Source: Argonema antarcticum A004/B2
GTDB taxonomy: Bacteria > Cyanobacteriota > Cyanobacteriia > Cyanobacteriales > Aerosakkonemataceae
DNA: 64,000 nucleotides
Assembly (NCBI RefSeq): GCF_023333585.1
Contig: NZ_JAIQZN010000018.1
Span: 1-64,000 of the forward strand
Direction: 5' to 3'
Of the stretch, positions 8,663 to 16,688 are shown piece after piece. The translations under genes and the position numbers were made by a program. Within the stretch, counting starts at the first letter, position 1; each line of letters begins with the position of its first letter. Under the pieces are notes generated by a model. That model had not been told where the DNA came from and did not search any database. It saw only the letters and a list, made by a program, of their open reading frames with translations.

Positions 8663-9835
8663 ATGCTCAATCCCAATCTGGATGAAATCCAGTTATCCAA
8701 AGAAGAATACGAACGCTACTCCCGTCACCTGATTTTACCAGAAGTAGGACTGGAAGGGCAAAAACGCCTCAAAGCTGCCAGCGTCCTCTGCATCGGTACG
8801 GGTGGACTGGGTTCTCCACTGCTACTGTACCTCGCCGCCGCAGGAATCGGACGTATAGGTATTGTGGATTTCGATATTGTCGACAGTTCCAACCTGCAAC
8901 GCCAAGTCATACACGGTACATCTTGGGTAGGTAAACCCAAAATTGAGTCTGCCAAAAACCGGATTCTGGAAATCAACCCGAATTGCCAGATAGACTTGTA
9001 CGAAACCCGGATTAGTTCAGAAAACGCCCTCGACATCATCAAACCTTATGACATTGTAGTGGATGGCACCGACAACTTCCCCACCCGCTACCTAGTAAAC
9101 GATGCCTGCGTTTTGCTCAATAAGCCAAACGTCTACGGTTCCATCTTCCGGTTTGAAGGACAAGCTACCGTCTTTAACTACGAAGGTGGCCCGAATTACC
9201 GCGACTTGTACCCGGAACCGCCGCCACCAGGGATGGTTCCTTCTTGCGCTGAAGGTGGCGTTTTGGGTATTTTGCCGGGAATTATTGGTGTGATCCAAGC
9301 AACGGAAACCGTCAAAATTATATTAGGAAAAGGCACAACTCTCAGCGGTAGACTGGTGCTTTTCAACGCGCTGGAAATGAAGTTCCGGGAATTGAAACTG
9401 CGACCTAATCCTGTCCGTCCGGTGATTGAAAAGTTGATAGACTACGAACAATTCTGCGGTATTCCCCAAGCAAAGGCAGAGGAGCTTCAACGCCAGATGG
9501 AAATGCAAGAAATGACTGTCCTAGAATTGAAGCAGCTGCTTGATAGCGGTGCTGATGATTTTCTACTGCTTGATGTTCGCAATCCGAATGAGTACGAAAT
9601 TGCTAAGATTCCCGGTTCTGTTTTAGTGCCATTACCGGATATCGAAAACGGTAATGGTATTGAGAAGGTTAAAGAATTGCTCAACGGTCATCGTTTGATT
9701 GCACATTGTAAGATGGGCGGACGATCGGCTAAAGCGCTGGGTATTCTCAAGGAAGCTGGAATTTTGGGTACGAATGTCAAAGGCGGTATTACTGCTTGGA
9801 GTCGCGAAGTTGATGCTTCGGTTCCTGAGTATTAA
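8663..9835 (+). CDS. moeB: MoeB/MoeZ-type adenylyltransferase with rhodanese domain
   Basis: 390 aa. The N-terminal ThiF/E1-like domain (about 15-255) has RYSRHLILPEVG, the ATP-binding GTGGLGSP and VDFDIVDSSNLQRQ. The C-terminal rhodanese domain (about 285-390) has the active loop HCKMGGRSAK with Cys near 350. It adenylates the C-terminus of a MoaD/ThiS-like carrier and passes sulfur from the rhodanese cysteine. The zinc-site cysteines of E. coli MoeB are missing: the local text is NYRDLYPEPPPPGMVPS, as in actinobacterial MoeZ. It lies 89 nt downstream of the JAMM peptidase, and the pair resembles CysO/Mec-type sulfur carrier processing. Confidence 0.92.
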   Translation: MLNPNLDEIQLSKEEYERYSRHLILPEVGLEGQKRLKAASVLCIGTGGLGSPLLLYLAAAGIGRIGIVDFDIVDSSNLQRQVIHGTSWVGKPKIESAKNRILEINPNCQIDLYETRISSENALDIIKPYDIVVDGTDNFPTRYLVNDACVLLNKPNVYGSIFRFEGQATVFNYEGGPNYRDLYPEPPPPGMVPSCAEGGVLGILPGIIGVIQATETVKIILGKGTTLSGRLVLFNALEMKFRELKLRPNPVRPVIEKLIDYEQFCGIPQAKAEELQRQMEMQEMTVLELKQLLDSGADDFLLLDVRNPNEYEIAKIPGSVLVPLPDIENGNGIEKVKELLNGHRLIAHCKMGGRSAKALGILKEAGILGTNVKGGITAWSREVDASVPEY

Positions 9836-9844
9836 GAGATCCAA

Positions 9845-9863
9845 CCCCCCTTTTTAAGGGGGG
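9845..9863. terminator. C6/G6 hairpin after moeB
   Basis: CCCCCC, TTTTTAA, GGGGGG form a strong hairpin 10 nt past the moeB stop. It may act as a terminator but is also a dispersed cyanobacterial repeat; a similar unit lies inside hisZ. Confidence 0.6.
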
Positions 9864-10011
9864 CTAAGAAGTTGTAGCCCCAATACTGTTCGTCTGGCGC
9901 TAAAAGAAACCCGGTTTCTGGGCCTAAAAATACCCTTAACCTAACAATATTGGGTATTGCCGACTTTGCCCACGTTAGTCCCTAGCAATAAGTGGCTATA
10001 ATAAAAACTTT

Positions 10012-10545
10012 ATGCCCTATTCCTCCGGTGATTTTGAGCCATTGTTGCACAATTTTGTCAGCCAATTTCAACCCAGTTCGATCTTTGATGTGGGGATAGG
10101 GGCGGGCAGACTGGGCACAATCTGCCGTCAAGCCCATCCTCCCGCTAAAATCGTTGGTTTTGAGGTTTGGCAACCCTACGTAGACCAATTTAAACCCAAT
10201 TATGAAGGGGTTTACAACGATATTGTGGTGGCTGATTTTCGTGACTGGATTAAGCAGAATTCTAACTGGCGATCGGACTTGATTGTTTTCGGCGATGTCC
10301 TAGAACATTTTTTCTATTCCCAGGTACACGATTGTTTGCAATTTTGCCAGTACCGGAGTAAACACATCATCATTATTTGGCCTACAGAGTACAGTCAGGA
10401 TGAAGCATTTGGCAATTTGGAAGAAAGCCATCGCTGTAACTTTAGATTGCGAGATTTGATTGATTACGACATTGAATTTTATCAAAAAATGGCGATCGAA
10501 CAAAATTCCACCCTACACATGGTTGTGATTAAAGGGTTAATCTGA
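10012..10545 (+). CDS. Putative SAM-dependent methyltransferase
   Basis: 177 aa, short Rossmann-type class I methyltransferase. Motif I is IFDVGIGAGRLG (about 24-35), an acidic residue ends the second strand (VGFEVW), and the post-core IVFGDVLEHF matches motif IV of small-molecule methyltransferases. The substrate is unknown; motif IV with LEH is common in UbiG/Coq3-like and sugar or lipid methyltransferases. It is isolated, with hairpin repeats on both sides. Confidence 0.75.
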   Translation: MPYSSGDFEPLLHNFVSQFQPSSIFDVGIGAGRLGTICRQAHPPAKIVGFEVWQPYVDQFKPNYEGVYNDIVVADFRDWIKQNSNWRSDLIVFGDVLEHFFYSQVHDCLQFCQYRSKHIIIIWPTEYSQDEAFGNLEESHRCNFRLRDLIDYDIEFYQKMAIEQNSTLHMVVIKGLI

Positions 10546-10556
10546 ACTGTTCCCCA

Positions 10557-10587
10557 GAAACCGGGTTTCTTCAAGAAACCCGGTTTC
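10557..10587. repeat. AGAAACCCGGTTTCT-family palindrome pair
   Basis: GAAACCGGGTTTCTT and its reverse complement are separated by one base, a near-perfect 31-nt hairpin 12 nt after the methyltransferase stop. Single copies of the 15-bp core AGAAACC(C/G)GGTTTCT occur at 9905-9919, 42844-42858, 42894-42908 and 59271-59285, with an inverted pair inside the gene at 17660-21400. Confidence 0.9.
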
Positions 10588-10671
10588 ACCAGGTGTACTT
10601 CATGGAACTGAAACCCGCTATAAAGAATTTATAAGCTATTACGTGGCGATCGCACTAGGGCTATATTTGCC

Positions 10672-10791
10672 GATCCCCGTACTTTGGTTTTAATGATCCA
10701 AAGCAGTTGAAAAATTATACGTGATTATCACGAGGCCATTATTGATCTGCTGTTTAATCTACGTAATTATACTGAAATCAGTACGGGGATC
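10672..10791. repeat. 120-bp element with 12-bp terminal inverted repeats
   Basis: The left end GATCCCCGTACT (10672-10683) and right end AGTACGGGGATC (10780-10791) are perfect inverted repeats around an AT-rich core with no open frame. The form suggests a MITE-like element or a long stem-loop. No clear target site duplication was seen. Confidence 0.55.
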
Positions 10792-11183
10792 AAGCCAAGC
10801 CCAAACAGAACTTCATTAAGCATTTCTGCATAAAAGATCGCCAAATAGCAAATTAGCCTTCAGATAGATGAGGCAACTAAATAACCGCTTTTATAGTTAA
10901 GTATAACGAGCTTGACCCGGAACAATGAGTAAATTTACTCATAAGGAGAAGAACTCGATCCGGTTAACCGAACTCTTCCATTACAAGGCCAAAAGGTAAA
11001 TTTAAACAGAGTCGGGAAGATAACAAGCACATCCATATTGGGTTCAAGCAGGAGAGCAACATTTATAAAATGCTCGAACTCAGCCCGGTTTACGAACAAG
11101 CATTTGATTTTGACATCATTATACATTTCCAGGTCGGCATTTCTGCATTAGCGTTGATTTCTCAATTTAATTAACAGATTTTA

Positions 11184-11387
11184 ATGAAGAGGCAAGATCA
11201 GATGAATACGCGCAGCAATACTTGTCCTTGTTGTGGAAGTGGACTACTCCGTCATATCCGCCATGAAGGCATCTATTGGTTTTGTACATCCTGCTACCAG
11301 GAAGTCCCATCACTGCTTTCCATCAGGATGCTGCATTGTGATACTCTAAAACAGCAGTCGCGTCCGCTCTTTGCAGTGAGTTCCTAA
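11184..11387 (+). CDS. Small zinc-ribbon-like protein
   Basis: 67 aa with two CxxC pairs: NTCPCCGSG near 13-21 and FCTSCYQE near 33-40, spaced as in a treble-clef or zinc-ribbon. The middle LLRHIRHEGIYWFC is a pattern I recognise from small conserved cyanobacterial proteins of unknown role. The first Met or the Met at residue 7 (MNTRSNTC) could start it. It ends 3 nt before the dehydrogenase start, so the genes may share a message. Function unknown; nucleic acid or protein binding is a guess from the fold. Confidence 0.7.
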   Translation: MKRQDQMNTRSNTCPCCGSGLLRHIRHEGIYWFCTSCYQEVPSLLSIRMLHCDTLKQQSRPLFAVSS

Positions 11388-11390
11388 GTT

Positions 11391-12503
11391 TTGCTAGCAG
11401 CAGTACTTTACGGTCAAGAAAATTTACGCCTGGAATCCGTGCCTGACCCCGTTCCAGGCGCGGGTGAAGTTGTAATTCAAGTTGCGGCGGCAACCACTTG
11501 CGGCACTGACCTCAAGGTCTGGCGTCGCGGCGGTCATGCCAAAATGCTACGGCCTCCCACTTTGTTCGGTCACGAGGCATCAGGGCGGATTGTGGCTGTG
11601 GGAGAAAATGTTTTACATTGGCAGGTGGGCGATCGCGTAGTAGCAAATAACTCCGCTCCCTGCATGAATTGTTTTTTTTGTCAACGTCAGGAATATTCGC
11701 TCTGTCCGAACCTGACTTGGAATAACGGCACATTTGCGGAATACCTGAAAATTCCCGCCCCGATTGTGCAGCACAACTTGTTGCCGATTCCAGATGACTT
11801 GCCCCACGCCCTAGCATCGATGACGGAACCGCTTGCTTGCGTGCTGCATGGGGTGGCGCGTTCTAATGTGAAGGCAGGCGATCGCGTGGTAGTTTTGGGA
11901 GATGGTGCGATCGGGCTAATGTTCGTAGCAGCTTTGGCGCATGGGGGCAGAGGGGCAGAGGAGATTCAAAACTCAAAACTTTCCGACTCCCCAATCCAAA
12001 ATCCAAAATCCGAAATCCAAAATCCAGTTGAAGTATTCCTATTTGGTGGCAATGACCAAAGGTTAGAGATTGGCAAAAAATTGGGTGCATCTGAGACTTT
12101 CAATTATCATCAATTTAGCGACATCCCAGCAGAGGTAAAAAAAGTAACAGAGGGATGGGGTGCGGATGTGGTAATTGAAGCAACGGGTGTGCCAGCGGTT
12201 TGGGAAAGTGCGATCGCTTCTGCCCGTCCTGGTGCGACGGTTAATTTATTTGGTGGTTGTCCGCGAGATACTACAATTACAGTAAATACAGAACAACTTC
12301 ACTACAGCGAACTGACTCTCAAAGGAGTGTTTCACAATACACCAACTTATGTAAGAGAGGCGCTATCGCTGTTGGCAAGTCGCGTTATCCCGTTTGAATT
12401 ACTGATTAGCGAATATCGACCGCTGCAAGATTTAGAACAAGTGTTTCACGATATGCGCGATCGCAAAGTAATTAAAGTAGCCATAGAACCACAAAAAGGA
12501 TGA
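11391..12503 (+). CDS. Zinc-dependent alcohol dehydrogenase family protein with repeat insertion
   Basis: 370-aa medium-chain dehydrogenase. Catalytic zinc ligands are in TTCGTDLKVW and FGHEASG; the structural zinc site is CMNCFFCQRQEYSLC. The nucleotide-binding turn is VVVLGDGAIGLMF. It is closest in style to sorbitol/threonine dehydrogenases; substrate unknown. The start is TTG at 11391 (LAAVLYGQENLR). Between GLMFVAALAHG and VEVFLFGGNDQ, after the first Rossmann strand and helix, lie about 26 residues encoded by AATCCAAA-type repeats (11945-12030). Neighbouring family members lack such a segment as far as I know. It is in frame and would form a surface loop. Confidence 0.85.
   Translation: MLAAVLYGQENLRLESVPDPVPGAGEVVIQVAAATTCGTDLKVWRRGGHAKMLRPPTLFGHEASGRIVAVGENVLHWQVGDRVVANNSAPCMNCFFCQRQEYSLCPNLTWNNGTFAEYLKIPAPIVQHNLLPIPDDLPHALASMTEPLACVLHGVARSNVKAGDRVVVLGDGAIGLMFVAALAHGGRGAEEIQNSKLSDSPIQNPKSEIQNPVEVFLFGGNDQRLEIGKKLGASETFNYHQFSDIPAEVKKVTEGWGADVVIEATGVPAVWESAIASARPGATVNLFGGCPRDTTITVNTEQLHYSELTLKGVFHNTPTYVREALSLLASRVIPFELLISEYRPLQDLEQVFHDMRDRKVIKVAIEPQKG
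11945..12030. repeat. Short-repeat insertion inside dehydrogenase gene
   Basis: GGGGCAGAGGGGCAGAGG followed by AAAACTCAAAACT and four units of the type AATCCAAA(A). The same CAATCCAAAATCCAAAAT text recurs between genes at about 32091-32115. Length and phase keep the host frame open. Confidence 0.85.
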
Positions 12504-12518
12504 AGGTGAAGCAAAAGA

Positions 12519-13121
12519 ATGAAATTTAAATTAGTCTTTCTTTTGCCTTTTGCCCTCGTTCCCTGGTTCTGCTTGGGAACACTTTTTACTTCAAAAGCCA
12601 ACGCCTTACCGGGTCAGACAACCGATCGAGTTACCGCATGGATTAAAGCCCATCCCACCCTGCGACCCAGCAGTGGCGAAACCCTGCTAGTACGCAAAAG
12701 TGATACCGCCGCAGTGAGATTTATATTTCAAGCCTCCGTCCTATCACCGGGCTTAGCAACTCCTGCGGGAGATCCCGGCGTAATTCGCACCGAACAAATC
12801 GATTTGTTTAACGCGATCGATGGTGTGACCGCGAATCGCCTCGAAGAATCCCTGCGAGTTATCTATGGCTTGGATATCTATCAAGATTACCAAAGAGCGC
12901 AGGTAGTCTACGCTTATCCTAACGAAGCGATGGTGAGGGAAGCTCGCGGGCAAGCAGCCCCCTTACAGGAAGCATTGCAAGGACAACTGCGCTTAGGCGA
13001 CAGATATGCCTACTGGTTAGAGATTGCCCAACCCCGACAGGGTTTTCCCATCACCGGCAAAATTACAATTCTGCTCAAAAGCGATTTAGACAAGTTGGAA
13101 TCAGAACTCCGCAATCGATGA
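12519..13121 (+). CDS. Exported protein of unknown function
   Basis: 200 aa with a clear signal peptide: MKFK, a hydrophobic core (LVFLLPFALVPWFCLGTLF) and a probable cleavage after KANALPG. The mature part is mixed alpha/beta with no motif I can name; it includes RVIYGLDIYQDYQRAQVVYAYP and ends in KITILLKSDLDKLESELRNR. It probably sits in the periplasm or on the thylakoid lumen side. It starts 15 nt after the dehydrogenase stop. It looks like a conserved cyanobacterial protein, but I do not recognise a named family. Confidence 0.75.
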   Translation: MKFKLVFLLPFALVPWFCLGTLFTSKANALPGQTTDRVTAWIKAHPTLRPSSGETLLVRKSDTAAVRFIFQASVLSPGLATPAGDPGVIRTEQIDLFNAIDGVTANRLEESLRVIYGLDIYQDYQRAQVVYAYPNEAMVREARGQAAPLQEALQGQLRLGDRYAYWLEIAQPRQGFPITGKITILLKSDLDKLESELRNR

Positions 13122-13128
13122 AGGGACT

Positions 13129-13259
13129 AGAGACTAGGGGCTAGGGACTAGGGAAGAGGGGGGAGTAGGATTTTGCAGATCTTCCCTGTCTTCCCTTTTC
13201 CCTTTTCCCTCTCTTCCCTCTCTTCCCCTAGCCCCTAGCCCCTAGCCCCTAGCCCCTAG
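13129..13259. repeat. Inverted 7-bp repeat arrays (CTAGGGG / CCCCTAG)
   Basis: (A)CTAGGG units at 13129-13154 and CCCCTAG units at about 13225-13258 face each other around a CCCTTTTCCCT-rich centre. The region can fold into a long hairpin and separates two convergent genes, so it could also stop transcription. Confidence 0.85.
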
Positions 13260-13262
13260 TTC

Positions 13263-13610
13263 TTAGCCTTGCCAGGTGCCAGCGAAGATACTTCGGACTG
13301 CGATCGCGATCCGATCCAAATCCTCATTCAACATAGGGGGCCACTCAATCCCAGATTTAAGGCCAACTTCGTACAGCTGGCGACTCTCAAAACACAACAG
13401 ATGCAGTGCGAGAATTAGGTCGCGATCGAGATAGGTTTCCTCTTTGAGGGCGTCGAACGAAATTTTCAGCGCCAATAGTATAGATGTCAGCTGACCCGGC
13501 ACTGGCGCTTTGCCCGATCGCAGACGCACCAGAAAGTCATCGGGATTTCGTTGGGTTAGCAAAGCCGTTCCCCGATCGATTAAAAAGTTACGCGCTGTTT
13601 TATAATCCAT
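13263..13610 (-). CDS. Conserved hypothetical protein
   Basis: 115 aa, probably soluble and mostly helical. Features are an N-terminal RNFLIDRGTALLTQRNPDDFLVR segment, a linker KAPVPGQLTSILLALK, and an acidic helical C-half. No catalytic motif is visible. It is convergent with the exported protein gene across the repeat hairpin. Likely a cyanobacterial orphan family; function unknown. Confidence 0.65.
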   Translation of the reverse strand: MDYKTARNFLIDRGTALLTQRNPDDFLVRLRSGKAPVPGQLTSILLALKISFDALKEETYLDRDLILALHLLCFESRQLYEVGLKSGIEWPPMLNEDLDRIAIAVRSIFAGTWQG

Positions 13611-13762
13611 TAACCAAAATTAGCAACTAAAGAGCCAGCATCATCAAAAAATGTCTTTAGGAACATTATGCCAAATCATCCTGTCAGATAGTTCAAATGG
13701 ATGAGGTACAACACCTGAAAAAAATTGTACCTTAAAAGTAGCCCTAATCGGAAGAGTTCTTT

Positions 13763-14428
13763 ATGAAATCCCAGAAATTCCTGGCTCAATTGTTAGTATC
13801 CGCCCTCACTTTTTCTAGCGTTGTCGGGTTCGTATCCCAAGCGCAAGCCCAGGATAATAACCAACTCGATCAAACTGAGGAATTAGCAACAAACTTTCGT
13901 TGCGTTCGCGAAGGTCGTAACTATGCGACGATCGCCGAAAGAGGCGAGCGAGCCACATCACCCATCGTTGTTTGGAGAACCACAGAGTTCGGTGCCGATT
14001 ATACTCCTCAACAACGCTGCCGCATTGTTTCTGATAGATTGACCAGAGCAGTAGCCAGCAATGGAGGTCGTCTCAGCAACTTATACCTCACAACCGGAAC
14101 GCTCAATAATCTACCTGTTGTTTGTTACGTTAATAATGGAACATCTAATTGTAATTCCAACAATTTGCTGTTCACTCTCGATCGCCGCAGTGCCCAAAAT
14201 CCAGATGAAGTTCTAGCCAATTTGCTGGAATTTGGTACAACAGGTTCTGGTCGTCCAGTCTACTCGCTTAGACCCAACAACAGTACAACTACAACTACAA
14301 CGAGACAGCGACGAACTTTCAGTTTGGAAAGAGTTGTCAACGAAGCATTTGGATCGCGAAACAGTGGAGTAGTTACTCCTCGACCTGGAACTGGAAATAA
14401 TTCTGGGGGTAGGAATAACGGTATCTAA
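13763..14428 (+). CDS. COP23 domain protein, exported
   Basis: 221 aa. A signal peptide (LLVSALTFSSVVGFVSQAQAQ) precedes a COP23-like domain at about 40-170, marked by FRCVREGRNYATIAERG, a central RCRIVSDRL, and LPVVCYVNNGTSNC with conserved cysteines. The C-terminus is low complexity (Thr-rich, then Gly/Asn-rich). COP23 was named for a circadian-oscillating membrane-associated polypeptide in a unicellular cyanobacterium; its biochemical role is unknown. A trypsin-like protease gene follows on the same strand after a hairpin. Confidence 0.85.
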   Translation: MKSQKFLAQLLVSALTFSSVVGFVSQAQAQDNNQLDQTEELATNFRCVREGRNYATIAERGERATSPIVVWRTTEFGADYTPQQRCRIVSDRLTRAVASNGGRLSNLYLTTGTLNNLPVVCYVNNGTSNCNSNNLLFTLDRRSAQNPDEVLANLLEFGTTGSGRPVYSLRPNNSTTTTTTRQRRTFSLERVVNEAFGSRNSGVVTPRPGTGNNSGGRNNGI

Positions 14429-14461
14429 TTCAAATTGAATAGATTGTTGATTTCGAGTAGT

Positions 14462-14499
14462 AGCCAACCTGGGGAGTATTTAGCCTCTCCAGGTTGGCT
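14462..14499 (+). terminator. Stem-loop after COP23 gene
   Basis: AGCCAACCTGG at 14462-14472 pairs with CCAGGTTGGCT at 14489-14499. It lies 34 nt after the COP23 stop and before the protease gene. There is no long T run, so it may only weaken read-through. Confidence 0.65.
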
Positions 14500-14545
14500 A
14501 ATTAATAGGTGTCTGTAAAACTCTTTTCAGGGGACAAAACTGATT

Positions 14546-15379
14546 GTGGTACTATCGTTAATCGTTTCGGTAATTAATTTGGCGGCGATCGCTTCATTAA
14601 ATGGGATATTGCTGTTATCTACGATCGCAGTTTCACCCAATTTGCATAACAGGTTTGGGGACACGGACAACCTTCCAATTCAATTAGCCCAAAATCGCCC
14701 ACGGAATAATATTTCAGTAGCAGAAATAGCTAGGCAAGTGACCGTGCGGATTTTAGCCAATGACGAGGGTGGTTCTGGTGTGATTATCGGTCGCCAGGGG
14801 CAAACCTACACAGTTTTGACTTGCGATCATGTCGTGTCTAAGAAAGGCGATCGCTACAGGATTTTAACCGCCGATGGTAGCACATATCCGGCTCGGTTAC
14901 AGCGTTCTGCCCAGTTTGGAGATAATGACTTAGCGGTGGTGCAATTTACGAGCGATCGCACTTATCAAGTTGTTAGTATGGGAGACTCTGATTCCCTATC
15001 AGTTGGCGATCCGGTATACGCTTCAGGATTTCCCAATTGGTACATGATTAACCGGGATGCCATAGAAAATACCCGCGATTGGGGTTTGAGAGCGTTTCGC
15101 GTGACTAAAGGGGATGTGGGGATGATTGCAGAGCGATCGCTCCCCAGAGGATACCAACTCGGCTATTCTAACGAGATTCAAGACGGCATGAGTGGCGGGC
15201 CAGTACTAAATAGTAACGGTGAGTTGGTGGGAATTAACGGCAGATTGAAATTTCCGCCGCAAGGGATTCAAGCTTACAGATTCGCCGATGGATCTGCACC
15301 ATCCCAGGGACTTTTTCAGCGGATGGAAGAGTTAAGTTGGGCGATTCCGATCGCCACTTTTCAAAGAATAGTTAGGTAA
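14546..15379 (+). CDS. Trypsin-like serine protease, exported
   Basis: 277 aa with an N-terminal hydrophobic export segment, then a trypsin-fold domain. The catalytic triad is legible: His in VLTCDHVV, Asp in GDNDLAVVQF, Ser in QDGMSGGPVLN. The start is GTG at 14546. There is no PDZ domain, so it is not a full Deg/HtrA. It follows a COP23 gene by 117 nt. I recall COP23 domains beside or fused to such peptidases in other cyanobacteria, so the two may act together at the cell envelope; that link is inference. Confidence 0.88.
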   Translation: MVLSLIVSVINLAAIASLNGILLLSTIAVSPNLHNRFGDTDNLPIQLAQNRPRNNISVAEIARQVTVRILANDEGGSGVIIGRQGQTYTVLTCDHVVSKKGDRYRILTADGSTYPARLQRSAQFGDNDLAVVQFTSDRTYQVVSMGDSDSLSVGDPVYASGFPNWYMINRDAIENTRDWGLRAFRVTKGDVGMIAERSLPRGYQLGYSNEIQDGMSGGPVLNSNGELVGINGRLKFPPQGIQAYRFADGSAPSQGLFQRMEELSWAIPIATFQRIVR

Positions 15380-15432
15380 GCCTTATTCAAGGATAAACAA
15401 TAGTAAAAGTAGTTCCTTTTCCGGGGGTTGAA

Positions 15433-16389
15433 TTAGTAGTAATCACCCCCTCCTTTTTTATTTAACTCTGTGCGAATTATATCCATCCCAAATCCTAGAC
15501 CAGCCCTCAAATCTCGTTTATCTTTGGTAGTAAAATCTGGATGGTAGAGGAGTTCGTAAAGCTCTGCGGTAGAAATAGTTTGAGCTTGAGAACTTGTAAT
15601 TAGACCTTTTTCAATTGCCTTGGTTTTCACTCGTTCGATATCAATTCCAGCGCCATCATCAGAAAATGCGATCGCAGTCTGATTCCCTTGGGAAAAGACA
15701 CGAATTTTAATCTGACCCACTGGAGATTTGCCTGCTGCTTGCCGCACTTCTGGTAATTCTATTCCATGAGCAATAGCATTATTAATCAAGTGAGTTAGTA
15801 ATTTCGGTAAGTGTTTTAGGACTGATGTAGAAATTAGGATTTCTTGCTCCTCAATTTTGACTTCCGCTTGCTTTCCATACTCAGTAGCCGCGTTTTGTAC
15901 CGCACTATAAAGCGGAAATATTTGCTCAATTTCTGCAAAAGGTACGCGGGGATTGATCGGCATATTTAGTTTATCCTGAAGAGATTGAAAAACAGATTCT
16001 ATGTCAGAAACGACCTGACTAGAAAAGTTTTCGTTTAGTCCAAATATAGACTCTAATTCATTTACCAACAAATCCAAAGCATCAAAAATTTGGATAAATA
16101 GTGACGCTAGGCTTTGGTCAAATTGGATGGGATAATCTCTCACTATTTCGAGTAATTTTCTTAACCTGTGGGCTGTCCTCTCAATACTTTTTATACCGAG
16201 CATTTCAGCCCCTAGTTTGAGTGATTCAACAGCACGCAGTATTTGATTCACTGATTCTGGATCTTTGGCAACTTGCAAATTCAGCAAACCTTGCTCAATT
16301 ATATACAGGTGATCTTTGGCATTTTCGACAAACTCTTTGATGAATTCCCGTTGGTCGTCTGGCTGCATAATAGATTTTAATCCTGGCAA
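15433..16389 (-). CDS. CheA-like Hpt-HATPase kinase with frameshifted C-terminus
   Basis: 318 aa as read. The N-terminal Hpt/P1-like helical domain (about 10-115) lacks the phospho-accepting His: the site reads RAVESLKLGAEMLG where the family has HSLKGGA. The CheA-type ATPase domain has the N box HLINNAIAHGIELPEVRQAAG, G1 DDGAGID and G2 GLGFGMDII. The frame ends LNKKGGGDYY. Removing one G from the five-base run at 15446-15450 (C on the plus strand) restores the usual ending, GVITTNSTPG then KGTTFTIVYP, stopping at 15387. The last strand of the ATPase fold is therefore lost as read. It could be an error, slippage or true decay. No receiver or chemotaxis gene is adjacent. Confidence 0.8.
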   Translation of the reverse strand: MPGLKSIMQPDDQREFIKEFVENAKDHLYIIEQGLLNLQVAKDPESVNQILRAVESLKLGAEMLGIKSIERTAHRLRKLLEIVRDYPIQFDQSLASLFIQIFDALDLLVNELESIFGLNENFSSQVVSDIESVFQSLQDKLNMPINPRVPFAEIEQIFPLYSAVQNAATEYGKQAEVKIEEQEILISTSVLKHLPKLLTHLINNAIAHGIELPEVRQAAGKSPVGQIKIRVFSQGNQTAIAFSDDGAGIDIERVKTKAIEKGLITSSQAQTISTAELYELLYHPDFTTKDKRDLRAGLGFGMDIIRTELNKKGGGDYY

Positions 16390-16502
16390 AGGGTTAAGGG
16401 TAAGTAATGAAAAACAGGATTTCTATGATAATGAAAGTTAGCGAGCGCTCGTTTCTCCCAGTCTTCCTTCAAAACCAGCCAGCTTAGCAAGTGACAACAT
16501 TG

Positions 16503-16688
16503 CTAAGGCAGAGGTATCTCCAACTCTTTACAAATTTTCTTGGCAAGGATATCAACAATCTCGGTATGCCTTGGAATTGCAGATGTTTTGCGGTTTAATG
16601 GGTTGTAGTAAACGGTGTGCTTTTTACCTTCGCGGAGAAACAAGCATCCGTTCGCTTCTAAATACTGAATTAGTTCTCTTCACTTCAT
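16503..16688 (-). pseudogene. hicA: hicA toxin with nonsense codon 3
   Basis: The frame reads ATG AAG TGA, then 58 more uninterrupted codons with a full HicA body: RELIQYLEANGC, the active-site His in REGKKHTVYYNP, and AIPRHTEIVDILAKKI. HicA is a small double-stranded RNA-binding-fold mRNA interferase. Codon 3 would be CGA (Arg) in intact relatives, so one C-to-T change explains the stop. No downstream ATG exists before the conserved body. The start overlaps the hicB stop (TAATG). Probably a recently silenced toxin. Confidence 0.85.

Larger units (their letters stand above)
10546..11183. other. 638-nt stretch without a clear gene
   Basis: It holds the palindrome at 10557-10587, a 120-bp stretch bounded by 12-bp terminal inverted repeats (10672-10791), and the 14-bp palindrome GAGTAAATTTACTC at 10927-10940. 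A 63-codon open frame on the minus strand at 10935-11126 has no recognisable motif. It may include the promoter of the zinc-ribbon gene at 11184. Confidence 0.6.

Noticed and set aside
10557..10587. Calling the 31-nt hairpin a plain terminator of the methyltransferase gene
   Set aside because: No T run follows and the same palindrome occurs at many sites, even inside a gene. Treated as a dispersed repeat that might also end transcripts.
10935..11126. Minus-strand frame of 63 codons in the gap before the zinc-ribbon gene
   Set aside because: No recognisable motif, no ribosome binding site and odd composition. Left as intergenic, though not excluded.
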